Source: SFLA01 sp045595785
GTDB taxonomy: Bacteria; Bacillota; Clostridia; Oscillospirales; CAG-382
Assembly: GCA_045595785.1 (NCBI GenBank)
Contig: JAZOBE010000045.1
Span: 1-64,000, forward strand
Length of the DNA stretch: 64,000 bases
Reading direction: 5' to 3'
In this document: in pieces, positions 25,534 to 34,124 of the stretch
How the letters are laid out: each line of letters starts with the position of its first letter
Position numbering within the stretch: position 1 is the first letter of the stretch
Translations under genes and position numbers: made by a program
The notes under the pieces: generated by a model
What the model saw: only the letters and a program-made list of their open reading frames with translations
Databases searched by the model: none
Told to the model about the DNA's origin: nothing

Positions 25534-26494
25534 TATATATTAATACAGCCTGTTTCTTTTTGGTCTTAAGCACTACAGCCATACCTACAAGTGCAAGCAG
25601 CGCAAGTATAAACCACCAGATAAACGATCCGTCGTCACCCAGCTCAGGTGTGTCTTCACCGTCACTGCACTCGGGGTCTGCGCTTTGGGTCGCGATAGTG
25701 CGTATAACTATTGTAAGAGACAAATCTTCTCCCTCAGCCGCAAGATTACCCAGCAGAGTATCGTACTCATCGTCTCCCTCAAACGCCCATTCCCAATCAA
25801 GGGTATAGGTGGCATATCTGCCTGCGCCCAGAGTAGCTTCGGTGTGTACGTTGTTAAGTGCAAGGACGTCCTCTCGCTTGTCGTCACCGCCAAGCAGGTA
25901 TCCGCCGTTTTTTTGGGTAAGGCGTACTGTTACGGGTATAGCGTATTCATCGTTGGAAAAATACGCTTCCATCTCCATTTCATAATCCAAAGCAACGCTT
26001 CCCGAATTCTCAAGTGTAAACGAATAATCGTTCTGAGTACCGGGTGCAATCACCTTGTCGTCCCCGTTTCCCTGTACGGTAACCATTCCCTCACCGTTTT
26101 CGTATGAAAACTTGAATATCTCAACGTTGGTGTTGGCTTCCCATACGGTGTCCTCATCGTAAATCGAGTAACCGGGCACCTGTCCCTTGCTTCCGCTTAC
26201 GTTTGCAGGCATAACGAATCTTCCTATATTCGCCATAAGCATGCTTGCCTTGGGCAGATTTGCTTCCGTGTTGTCAAAAACAATACTGCCGTCCTCCTGC
26301 ATCTTGCCCATGCGCACCGTAGTGTTTTCTCCGCTTTCGGTAAGCGAGAACACGTTTTCGCTCATCTTGGGCGCAAATCCCACCAGACGGCTGAACAGCA
26401 TCACCATGGATAACAGCTCCAGTATTAACAGAAACGCAATAATGACACTAAGCGTGCCTGCGCTCTTTTTCTTCAAACTTTCATAGTTGTTCAT
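25505..26494 (-). CDS. Surface protein with TasA-like domain and C-terminal anchor
   Basis: This 329-residue protein has an N-terminal membrane helix (about 13-40). A region around 130-260 resembles a TasA-type beta domain (VIAPGTQNDYSFTLENSGSVALDYEM). An acidic linker leads to a C-terminal helix and a lysine-rich tail (about 290-318). The segment before that helix, TPELGDDG, is reminiscent of a sortase signal but is not a true LPXTG. It may anchor the fibre to the membrane or wall. It overlaps the signal peptidase gene by 29 bp and is separated from the first TasA-like gene by a terminator-like structure. Confidence 0.7.
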   Translation of the reverse strand: MNNYESLKKKSAGTLSVIIAFLLILELLSMVMLFSRLVGFAPKMSENVFSLTESGENTTVRMGKMQEDGSIVFDNTEANLPKASMLMANIGRFVMPANVSGSKGQVPGYSIYDEDTVWEANTNVEIFKFSYENGEGMVTVQGNGDDKVIAPGTQNDYSFTLENSGSVALDYEMEMEAYFSNDEYAIPVTVRLTQKNGGYLLGGDDKREDVLALNNVHTEATLGAGRYATYTLDWEWAFEGDDEYDTLLGNLAAEGEDLSLTIVIRTIATQSADPECSDGEDTPELGDDGSFIWWFILALLALVGMAVVLKTKKKQAVLIYNEEDEQENS

Positions 26495-26534
26495 ATTGCG
26501 CCTCCTTTCCGAAGCAGTAAAAAATCAAAAATCA

Positions 26535-26632
26535 AAAATTAAGAATTAAAAGATTTTTGTTTTTTTAATTCTTAATTTGTAATTCTTGTTTTGTTTTCAT
26601 TCACGGCGCAGCCACGTTGCGCCGTGAATGAA
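26535..26632 (-). terminator. Terminator-like hairpins after the first TasA-like gene
   Basis: Reading the minus strand, a perfect 15-bp stem (TTCATTCACGGCGCA and its complement, 26597-26632) comes first. A second AT-rich stem of about 14 bp follows, then a T-rich run (TTGATTTTTGATTTTTT). Partial termination here would make the first TasA-like protein more abundant than the downstream gene products, as suits a major subunit. Confidence 0.7.
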
Positions 26633-26671
26633 AAACGGTATTTACTTGTTATACGTTAAATATAAAGTAAA

Positions 26672-27376
26672 TTAGTCAACCTGGGTAACGGTACACTTGA
26701 TTGTGAACGTGATTTCGGGATCGTTGTCAGGAATGAGATCTGCTGTAAGATCGCCTAAGTCAGAATCCTTATCATCGGTCTGATATGAGCTAAGAGGGTT
26801 GCCGGGAGTGGTGCTTTCAAAGAACCATTTCCAAGAAACAGTCAAATCATCGTTAACGGTGTTCAAATTGGTGCCTGCATCATAAACTACAGCACAGTTG
26901 GTATTGATGAAGTTTTCGATAGCTTCTTCAAATTCTGTAACAGTTTTGCCTTCTGCAGTAAATACTTCGGTATTTCCATTGTATACAACGGTAACAACGA
27001 TAGGACAATAGAATCCGCCTGAAGTCCAATTGGTTCCAAAGTCGATAGTAGCATTATAAGAAACGCGAACATCAACTTCAGGAGATCCGGCTACTTGGAA
27101 CATAGATAAGGTTCCTTCAGTGCCGGGAGCAACTACATTGTCAGTGGTAGAAACAACAGTCTGCAATGCTGCGTTATCTTCTTTCAAATCCTTATAAGCT
27201 TTGCTGAAGGCTTTACCGGGAGCAGTAACTGTTACGCCCCACTTAGCAACTCTTGCAGTATCGGAACCAGTTTCGCTGGTAACATACTTCGCGAAGGTGC
27301 CGCTGATAGCGCAAGTAGTCATCATAACAGCGATGAGCAGAACAGATGCAACGCGCATCATAACATTCTTTTTCAT
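26672..27376 (-). CDS. Major TasA-like fibre subunit (SipW-dependent)
   Basis: This 234-residue protein has the SipW-substrate signal (CAISGTFAKYVTSETGSDTARVAKWGV), with predicted cleavage after TFA. The mature part carries the TasA hallmark NVVAPGTEGTLSMFQVAGSPEVDVRVSY and a beta-rich fold ending in FTIKCTVTQVD. Codon choice is more restricted than in its neighbours, and a terminator follows it, both consistent with a highly expressed major subunit. The GGAGAAAA ribosome site is good. It follows the first signal peptidase gene after a structured spacer. Confidence 0.85.
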   Translation of the reverse strand: MKKNVMMRVASVLLIAVMMTTCAISGTFAKYVTSETGSDTARVAKWGVTVTAPGKAFSKAYKDLKEDNAALQTVVSTTDNVVAPGTEGTLSMFQVAGSPEVDVRVSYNATIDFGTNWTSGGFYCPIVVTVVYNGNTEVFTAEGKTVTEFEEAIENFINTNCAVVYDAGTNLNTVNDDLTVSWKWFFESTTPGNPLSSYQTDDKDSDLGDLTADLIPDNDPEITFTIKCTVTQVD

Positions 27377-27427
27377 AAGTAAAATTTTCTCCTTTACAAG
27401 TATTTTCCATCCCCCACTTTTAATGAA

Positions 27428-27498
27428 CCGGGGAAAGATTTGTTTACCGGGCTTTAAGCCCTTTGGGCATTACGCCCGGTTATATATTCAATCCCCGG
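27428..27498. repeat. Branched palindrome in the sipW-tasA spacer
   Basis: The outer stem CCGGGG / CCCCGG (27428-27433 with 27493-27498) encloses ACCGGGC / GCCCGGT (27446-27452 with 27474-27480). That in turn encloses GGGCtttaaGCCC and GGGCattacGCCC side by side. It could be a leader or processing structure between the first signal peptidase and the TasA-like gene, or another copy of the nested palindrome family. Confidence 0.6.
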
Positions 27499-27529
27499 CC
27501 GTGGCGTCCGGTGGATAGAATGCCGTGGA

Positions 27530-28231
27530 TTATTGTTCCTTTTCGGTTTTGTCTTTTTCTTGCTCTGCTTGTGTGTCTTCTTTTTCTGCCTTAATACGAC
27601 GAAGCTCCTCAAGCTCTTTAAGAAGTGCGTCTGTATCAGCCTGTTTAGCTTTAGCAAATTTTCTGCTGCGCAGTATCTCATAAGCAACGAACAGAATTAT
27701 GGGAAGAACGATGCAAACTATAAGACCGGGTGTTGTCTGCAGGAAAATTGCAACGTGACCCGCAAAAGGAATTCTGAATTGATATACACCAACAAGATTC
27801 TCGGCAGGAACGGGGGTAGCGTCTGCCGTGTTGTTGTTAGTACCCTTTGTACGGAAGGACAAAGCTCCGTCCTCGTTAATAATCTCAATAACCTTATGGG
27901 TTACAACGCTTGTCCCGTTGCCCTCGGGGTCAAAGAAGGAAATAACGTCTCCAACAACAATACTCTCCGCATTTGTCTCTTTACAAATTATAAGGTCGCC
28001 CTTGCTTATCTTAGGCGCCTCGTCAGGAGAGTTCATAGAGTCGGTAAGTACTATCATGGGGCAGAACCCGCCGAAGGTGGGCACCTCCTCCGAATTAAGA
28101 TAGCTCTTGACAATAAGTGTACAGTTTACAATAAGTATCGGCACAAGGATTATGCAAAGAACCGTGCCTACTATGGTAAGTATTTTATTCTTGGTATTGC
28201 TCTCGGGCTTGTTGTTTTTTTGCTCCACCAT
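27530..28231 (-). CDS. Second SipW-type signal peptidase I
   Basis: This 233-residue protein has the SipW-class layout: an N-terminal helix (about 17-42), Ser65 in VLTDSMNS, His112 in VVTHKV, an acidic GTNNNTAD-type motif near 131, a second helix (about 165-190), and a long charged tail (LLKELEELRRIKAEKE) predicted to coil. It differs clearly from the other peptidase in the locus, so the two may process different substrates. It is the first gene after the promoter/operator at 28277-28352. Confidence 0.85.
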   Translation of the reverse strand: MVEQKNNKPESNTKNKILTIVGTVLCIILVPILIVNCTLIVKSYLNSEEVPTFGGFCPMIVLTDSMNSPDEAPKISKGDLIICKETNAESIVVGDVISFFDPEGNGTSVVTHKVIEIINEDGALSFRTKGTNNNTADATPVPAENLVGVYQFRIPFAGHVAIFLQTTPGLIVCIVLPIILFVAYEILRSRKFAKAKQADTDALLKELEELRRIKAEKEDTQAEQEKDKTEKEQ

Positions 28232-28276
28232 TTATTAACCTCACTTGCTGTATTTTTATACTGTTAGCTTGAGTAA

Positions 28277-28304
28277 TTATCACATAATCGGCATTATGTG
28301 ATAA
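28277..28304. promoter_or_regulatory. Perfect 28-bp palindrome, candidate operator of the fibre locus
   Basis: TTATCACATAAT-CGGC-ATTATGTGATAA has two exact 12-base arms. It lies between the predicted minus-strand promoter and the first signal peptidase start (46 bp away), the usual place for a repressor site. A hairpin in the leader is the alternative. Confidence 0.65.
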
Positions 28305-28323
28305 CACCCCATGTTACTTTTAT

Positions 28324-28352
28324 AATTTAACACACAATTAATAAAATGTCAA
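28324..28352 (-). promoter_or_regulatory. Promoter of the surface-fibre locus
   Basis: On the minus strand, TTGACA (28352-28347), a 17-bp spacer and TAAATT form a sigma-A type promoter. The -10 is imperfect (4 of 6). Transcription would begin just before the palindrome at 28277-28304. Confidence 0.55.
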
Positions 28353-28680
28353 TAATGAAGCGCACCTAAAATACGGTTTTCGGGCGTTTTTACGCGTAAA
28401 AAACAGACCAATGCTAAGAAATATTTTACATTGGTCTTATTTTGGCGCATATTTTTGGTTATATCTTTTCCTGCTGAGAATATTGCAAAAAAAAACGTAT
28501 ATCCCGCATATATTTATCTATGGTATTTTGGCTTTTTTCGTTTTCCCAAAGACTGTTTTTGAAAGAAGACAGTCTTTTTTCGGTTATTTGTCTTTTCATT
28601 TGTAAAATACCTCTTCCATAATACTTTATCATAACGTAGTATCTGCAATACCATATCTATCTATTCAAAATGAAACCGAA
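28353..28680. other. Intergenic stretch with two hairpins, no supported gene
   Basis: This is an AT-rich gap between the fibre locus promoter and fhs. GACCAATG/CATTGGTC (28406-28436) is followed on the minus strand by T6. AAAGACTGT/ACAGTCTTT (28548-28577) is followed on the plus strand by T6. Each could terminate a short transcript, perhaps a small RNA, but there is no convincing promoter or coding frame. Confidence 0.5.
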
Positions 28681-28714
28681 AGCAAAAACCGCACCGATAT
28701 TCTTCGGTGCGGTT
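28681..28714 (-). terminator. Terminator of the purine operon
   Basis: The stem AACCGCACCGA / TCGGTGCGGTT (28687-28697 with 28704-28714), with TTTTTGCT downstream on the minus strand, ends the operon after fhs. Confidence 0.9.
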
Positions 28715-28734
28715 AATTTGAATGTTGTAATTTT

Positions 28735-30402
28735 TTAGAAAAGACCGGAAATTTTTCCGTTTTCATCCACGTCGATCTTCTCTGCGGCAGGAACCTTGGG
28801 AAGCCCCGGCATAGTCATAATATCACCGGTAAGCACTACTATAAAGCCTGCGCCTGCGGAAACGCGGACGTTCTTTACGGTTATTACAAAGTTTTCGGGT
28901 GCGCCCAATTTTGTGGGGTCATCGGAAAAGCTGTACTGTGTTTTTGCAATACAAACGGGAAGTGAACCGTAGCCAAGCTCGGTAAGACGAGAAATCTGTT
29001 TTTTTGCGGCAGGAAGAATATTTATTCCGTCACCGCCGTAAACCTTCTTTGCAACAGCTTCTATTTTTTCTTCAATAGAAAGGTCGGATTCATAGCTGAA
29101 GGTAAAGTTATTTTCCTCTTCGCACAGGCGTACAACTTCCTCTGCCAGCGCGATACCGCCCTTGCCGCCCTCTGCCCAAACGGTGGAGAGCACGGTGTTA
29201 ACGCCAAGCTCCTTGCATTTTTCTATAACAAGGTCAATTTCGTTGTCGGTATCGGTGGGGAAGCGGTTGACCGCAACAACTGCGGGAAGACCGTACACGT
29301 TTTTAATGTTGGAAACGTGGCGGAGCAGGTTGGGAAGACCCTTGCCCAGCGCGTCCAGATCCTCGGTATTAAGCTCGGTCTTTGCCTTGCCGCCGTGCAT
29401 CTTGAGTGCGCGTACCGTTGCCACGATAACCACCGCATCAGGCTTAAGACCTGCCGCACGGCACTTGATATCAAGGAACTTTTCTGCGCCCAAGTCAGCG
29501 CCGAAGCCTGCTTCGGTAACAGCGTAATCACCCAGCTTCATCGCCATTTTTGTGGCGGTTACAGAGTTACAGCCGTGTGCGATATTTGCAAAGGGACCGC
29601 CGTGAACTATTGCGGGAGTGCCCTCAAGCGTCTGAACAAGATTGGGCTTTAATGCGTCCTTAAGGAGCGCGGTCATTGCGCCTGCCGCCTTAAGGTCGCC
29701 TGCGGTAACCGGCTCGTCGTTGTAGGTATAGCCCACAACTATTCGGGAAATTCTTTCCTTCAGGTCGGTAATACTGCTTGCAAGGCATAGAACTGCCATT
29801 ATTTCGGAAGCAACGGTAATATCGTAGCTGTCCTCTCTGGGAACGCCGTTAACTCTGCCGCCCAGACCGTCTGTTACGAATCTGAGCTGTCTGTCGTTCA
29901 TATCAACACAGCGGTGCCACGTGATACGGCGAGGGTCGATATTAAGTGAATTGCCCTGATAAATGTGATTATCCAGCATAGCGGCAAGAAGGTTGTTTGC
30001 CGCGCCGATAGCGTGGAAATCTCCCGTAAAATGGAGGTTTATATCTTCCATAGGCACTACCTGCGCCCATCCGCCGCCTGCGGCTCCGCCCTTTACGCCG
30101 AAAACGGGGCCCAGAGACGGCTCACGGAGAGCAACCATTACGTTTTTGCCGATACGTGCAAGTCCGTCGGCAAGACCGATAGTAGTGGTTGTCTTGCCTT
30201 CTCCTGCGGGAGTGGGAGTCATTGCCGTAACAAGGATAAGCTTGCCGTTTTCACGGGGGGAATCTTTAAGCAGAGAAAGGTCAATTTTCGCCTTGTTCCG
30301 TCCATACAATTCCAGATATTCTTCGGGGATGCCTGCCTTTTCGGCGATTTCACCGATATGGCGCAGTTTAACGGATTGGGCTATTTCGATGTCTGTCAGC
30401 AT
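28735..30402 (-). CDS. fhs: Formate-tetrahydrofolate ligase
   Basis: This 555-residue enzyme joins formate to tetrahydrofolate using ATP, giving 10-formyl-THF. The P-loop PTPAGEGKTTTTIGLADGL (about 62-80) and the family-typical FDITVASE-like stretch (YDITVASEIMAVLCL) are present. Length matches the family. It is the last gene of the pur operon, 14 bp after purL. Its product is the one-carbon donor for PurN and the AICAR transformylase of the same operon, so supply and use are co-regulated through the ZTP riboswitch. Confidence 0.97.
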   Translation of the reverse strand: MLTDIEIAQSVKLRHIGEIAEKAGIPEEYLELYGRNKAKIDLSLLKDSPRENGKLILVTAMTPTPAGEGKTTTTIGLADGLARIGKNVMVALREPSLGPVFGVKGGAAGGGWAQVVPMEDINLHFTGDFHAIGAANNLLAAMLDNHIYQGNSLNIDPRRITWHRCVDMNDRQLRFVTDGLGGRVNGVPREDSYDITVASEIMAVLCLASSITDLKERISRIVVGYTYNDEPVTAGDLKAAGAMTALLKDALKPNLVQTLEGTPAIVHGGPFANIAHGCNSVTATKMAMKLGDYAVTEAGFGADLGAEKFLDIKCRAAGLKPDAVVIVATVRALKMHGGKAKTELNTEDLDALGKGLPNLLRHVSNIKNVYGLPAVVAVNRFPTDTDNEIDLVIEKCKELGVNTVLSTVWAEGGKGGIALAEEVVRLCEEENNFTFSYESDLSIEEKIEAVAKKVYGGDGINILPAAKKQISRLTELGYGSLPVCIAKTQYSFSDDPTKLGAPENFVITVKNVRVSAGAGFIVVLTGDIMTMPGLPKVPAAEKIDVDENGKISGLF

Positions 30403-30416
30403 ACTGTCCTGCTCCT

Positions 30417-33400
30417 TTATTTTTTGAAATATTTAACTGCGGATCTGAACAGACCCATGTCGTATACGCCGGGTACGTTGCGGTAAAGGTTACCGGAAAC
30501 ACGCTCGGAATGTCCCATCTTACCGAGGACACGTCCGTCGGGAGAGGTAATACCTTCAATAGCGAATGCGCTGTTGTTGGGGTTAAAGCGGATATCCGCT
30601 GTGGGTACGCCGCTTTCATCAACGTACTGGGTTGCGATCTGTCCTGCGGCGGCAAGGTCAAGAATAGTCTTTTCATCTGCAAAGAATCTGCCTTCGCCGT
30701 GGGAAATGGGTACTGTATAAACCTCGCCGACCTGAGTTTCCGCAAGCCAGGGAGACTTGTTGGAGCAAACTCTGGTCTTAACCAGTCTGGACTGGTGGCG
30801 GGAAATGGTGTTAAAGGTAAGTGTAGGCGCCTTTTCATCGGGGTCTCTTATTTCGCCGTAGGGAAGCAGACCCAATTTTATAAGTGCCTGGAAGCCGTTA
30901 CATATACCGCACATAAGACCGTCACGCTCGCTAAGCAGACGGTTTACAGCTTGCTTAACGTTCTCGCCGCGGAAGAATGCGGTAATGAATTTACCGGAGC
31001 CATCGGGCTCGTCACCGCCGGAGAATCCGCCGGGAACAAAGATTATCTGGCTTTCGTCAATGAGGGAAGCAAACTTTTCTGCACTTCTCTCAACGCCTTT
31101 ACCGGTAAGGTTGTTTATAACGAATATTTCGGGTACAGCGCCTGCGTCCTCAAGGGCACGGGCGGTATCATATTCGCAGTTGGTGCCGGGGAATACGGGT
31201 ATAAGAGCCTTGGGCTTAACGGTTGCAACGTGAGGAGCAACTCTGCTCTCTGCTTCAAAGCTGAAAGCGGGAATATCCTTTCCGCCCTGCTTTATATTGC
31301 AGGAGTAAACGCCTTCAAGCTTATCTTCCCAAGCGTTAATAACCTTGTTAAGGCAAACCTTTTCGCCGCCGCGGGAGAAGGTGTTTGTATCATTGGTATG
31401 ACCCAAAAGAACGAACATATCCTCTGCATCATCGGCAAGCTCGATAATAAAGGAGCCGTAGGAATAGCCGTAAAGGAGAGAATCGGGATAGCTGTCTGCA
31501 ATGTCTACGCCGATGCCGTTACCTGCGGACATTTTGATAATTGCCTCCATAGCACCGCCGGAAGTGGGTGTCCAAACGGAAAGCGCCTTTCCGCTTCTTA
31601 TAAGGTCGGTAACCATATTAAACAGATTTACCATATCCTCTCCTACGGGAAGCTTGTCCTTACCGTAAGGAGGTACGAGGTGGACTATTCTGTGTCCCGC
31701 GCCCTTGAATTCGGGGGATACAGTCTCACTTGCCTTGCCGTCGGTAACAGCAAAAGAAACCAGCGTGGGAGGAACGTTAATATTCTCAAAGGAGCCGGAC
31801 ATAGAGTCCTTACCGCCGATGGAAGCGATCTTCAATTCCTTCTGTGCGCGGAGTGCGCCGAGAAGTGCGGAGAAGGGCTTGCCCCAACGTGCAGGGTCCT
31901 TAAGAGGCTTTTCAAAATATTCCTGGAAGGTAAGATATACGTCCTTGAAGGATGCGCCGGTAGCAATAAGCTTTGCCACGGATTCGGTAACTGCAAGATA
32001 TGCGCCGTGGTAAGGGCTTATCTCGCTTATATAAGGATTATAGCCGTATGCCATATAGGAACAGCTGTCAGTTCTGCCGTGCTCAAGGGGAATAAGGGTT
32101 ACCATCGCCTGAGGAGGAGTGAGCTGGTTCTTGCCGCCGAAGGGCATAAGAACCGCGCCGGTGCCGATGGTGGAGTCAAAACGCTCGGAAAGACCGCGCT
32201 TTGAGCATATATTAAGGTCGGTAGCAACGGAAAGTATATTTTCTTCAAAGCTGCCTGCGGGAAGCTCCTTGCAGTATTCACAAACCGCAGGTGCGGGAGA
32301 AATTGTAATATGCTTTGCCGCGCCGTTGGAATCAAGAAACTCTCTGGAAAGGTCAACGGTGGTAACTCCGTTCCATTCCATACGCAGACGGGGCTCTTCG
32401 GTAACCTCTGCAATAACGGTAGCTTCAAGGTTTTCCTTGTCTGCCAGGGCACAGAATGCCTGAACGTCCTCTGCGGCAACAACTACAGCCATTCTCTCCT
32501 GAGATTCGGATATAGCAAGCTCGGTTCCGTCAAGACCCTCGTATTTTTTGGGTACTGCGTTAAGATTGATCTTAAGACCTGCCGCAAGCTCGCCAACAGC
32601 AACGGAAACACCGCCTGCGCCGAAGTCGTTACATCTCTTTATCATAAGAGCAGCCTGCTTGTTGCGGAACAAACGCTGCAGTTTTCTTTCCTCGGGTGCG
32701 TTACCCTTCTGTACCTCTGCACCGCAAGCGGTAAGAGACTGGGTAGTGTGGGACTTGGAGGAGCCGGTTGCACCGCCGCATCCGTCACGTCCCGTTCTTC
32801 CGCCGATAAGTATTACCTTGTCGCCGGGAGCAGGACACTCTCTGCGTACGTTTTCAGCAGGAGCGGCACCTAAAACCGCACCGATCTCCATACGCTTTGC
32901 AACGTAACCGGGGTGATATATCTCGTCTACCTGACCGGTGGCAAGACCTATCTGGTTACCGTAAGAGGAATAGCCTGCAGCCGCAGTGGTAACTATCTTT
33001 CTCTGGGGAAGCTTGCCGGGCAAAGTCTCGTTAAGAGGCTTGGTAGGGTCAGCCGCACCGGTAACACGCATTGCGGCGTAAACGTAAGAGCGTCCGGACA
33101 GAGGGTCACGGATAGCACCGCCGATACAGGTAGCCGCGCCGCCGAAGGGCTCGATCTCGGTAGGATGGTTGTGTGTTTCGTTCTTAAAGAGAAGCAGCCA
33201 GTCTTCATTGCCCTTTTCGGTCTCAACAACAATCTTTACGGTGCAGGCGTTAATCTCTTCGCTTTCGTCCATCTTGGTAAGCAGACCCTTTGCCTTAAGA
33301 TATCTTGCACCGATGGTGCCAATATCCATAAGAGTTTCGGGCTTTACTCTGTTAAGCTCTTTTCTGGTGTTTTTGTAATCCTCGTATGACGCAAGGATAA

Positions 33401-34121
33401 TAGGATCGTCTGTCTTTACGGAGTCTATCTCGGTAAGGAAGGTAGTGTGTCTGCAATGGTCGGACCAATAGGTATCTATTACGCGAAGCTCTGTCAGAGT
33501 GGGGTCTTTTCCCTCACTGCGGAAATAGTTTCGGCAGAAGATAACGTCGTCGCCGTCCATAGCAAGACCGTATTCGCCAACCAGCTTAACAGCCTCCTCG
33601 TCAGACATGGTTATAAATCCGTTCAGTACGGGTACAGTGGTGGGAATATCATATTCGGTAACCAGCGTCTCAGGCTTATCCATACAAGCAACGCGGCTTT
33701 CCACAGGGTTGATAACGTATTTTATAATCTCGTTTTTCTGGCTTTCGGTAATTTTACCGTAAATAGCGTATACCTTTGCACTGCGTATAAGCGGCTTTTC
33801 GCAATAGGACATAAGCTGAATACATTGTGCAGCACTGTCTGCGCGCATATCAAACTGTCCCGGCAGATACTCGGATGCAAAAACCGTGTCTGCATCGGTA
33901 TAAGGGAACTCGTATGTCACGTTATCAAGTTGGGGCTCGGAAAATACGGCGGAAACCGCCTTTTTGAAATTCTCCTCGGTTATATTTTCCGCATCATAGC
34001 GGTTAAGCAGTCTTACCTCGGTAACGCCCTCAATACCCAAAAGACCGTTGATATCAGCCTTCAAAGCATCTGCTTCAAGGGTAAGACCTTCTTTTTTCTC
34101 AACAAATAATCTGTATACCAT
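30417..34121 (-). CDS. purL: FGAM synthase, single-chain PurL
   Basis: This 1,234-residue enzyme converts FGAR to FGAM using ATP and glutamine. It is the long form that fuses the PurS-like N-terminal domain (about 1-150), two AIRS-like catalytic halves (about 170-970) and a class-I glutaminase (about 990-1234). The glutaminase keeps its nucleophile in GICNGFQ (near residue 1070) and the histidine in HGEGR. Separate purS and purQ are therefore not needed. It follows purD with only 3 bp between them. Confidence 0.95.
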   Translation of the reverse strand: MVYRLFVEKKEGLTLEADALKADINGLLGIEGVTEVRLLNRYDAENITEENFKKAVSAVFSEPQLDNVTYEFPYTDADTVFASEYLPGQFDMRADSAAQCIQLMSYCEKPLIRSAKVYAIYGKITESQKNEIIKYVINPVESRVACMDKPETLVTEYDIPTTVPVLNGFITMSDEEAVKLVGEYGLAMDGDDVIFCRNYFRSEGKDPTLTELRVIDTYWSDHCRHTTFLTEIDSVKTDDPIILASYEDYKNTRKELNRVKPETLMDIGTIGARYLKAKGLLTKMDESEEINACTVKIVVETEKGNEDWLLLFKNETHNHPTEIEPFGGAATCIGGAIRDPLSGRSYVYAAMRVTGAADPTKPLNETLPGKLPQRKIVTTAAAGYSSYGNQIGLATGQVDEIYHPGYVAKRMEIGAVLGAAPAENVRRECPAPGDKVILIGGRTGRDGCGGATGSSKSHTTQSLTACGAEVQKGNAPEERKLQRLFRNKQAALMIKRCNDFGAGGVSVAVGELAAGLKINLNAVPKKYEGLDGTELAISESQERMAVVVAAEDVQAFCALADKENLEATVIAEVTEEPRLRMEWNGVTTVDLSREFLDSNGAAKHITISPAPAVCEYCKELPAGSFEENILSVATDLNICSKRGLSERFDSTIGTGAVLMPFGGKNQLTPPQAMVTLIPLEHGRTDSCSYMAYGYNPYISEISPYHGAYLAVTESVAKLIATGASFKDVYLTFQEYFEKPLKDPARWGKPFSALLGALRAQKELKIASIGGKDSMSGSFENINVPPTLVSFAVTDGKASETVSPEFKGAGHRIVHLVPPYGKDKLPVGEDMVNLFNMVTDLIRSGKALSVWTPTSGGAMEAIIKMSAGNGIGVDIADSYPDSLLYGYSYGSFIIELADDAEDMFVLLGHTNDTNTFSRGGEKVCLNKVINAWEDKLEGVYSCNIKQGGKDIPAFSFEAESRVAPHVATVKPKALIPVFPGTNCEYDTARALEDAGAVPEIFVINNLTGKGVERSAEKFASLIDESQIIFVPGGFSGGDEPDGSGKFITAFFRGENVKQAVNRLLSERDGLMCGICNGFQALIKLGLLPYGEIRDPDEKAPTLTFNTISRHQSRLVKTRVCSNKSPWLAETQVGEVYTVPISHGEGRFFADEKTILDLAAAGQIATQYVDESGVPTADIRFNPNNSAFAIEGITSPDGRVLGKMGHSERVSGNLYRNVPGVYDMGLFRSAVKYFKK

Positions 34122-34124
34122 TTA

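Noticed and set aside
25505..26494. A true LPXTG sorting signal in the 329-residue surface protein
   Set aside because: The segment reads TPELGDDG before the helix; it lacks the LPXTG consensus and no sortase gene is nearby.
28411..28605. A 64-codon hydrophobic plus-strand frame in the gap before fhs
   Set aside because: It starts inside a hairpin without a ribosome site and runs across a terminator-like hairpin.
30510..32204. A 564-codon open frame on the plus strand, antisense to purL
   Set aside because: It lies wholly inside purL, has no ribosome site or recognisable motif, and arises because codon bias in purL keeps the opposite frame open.
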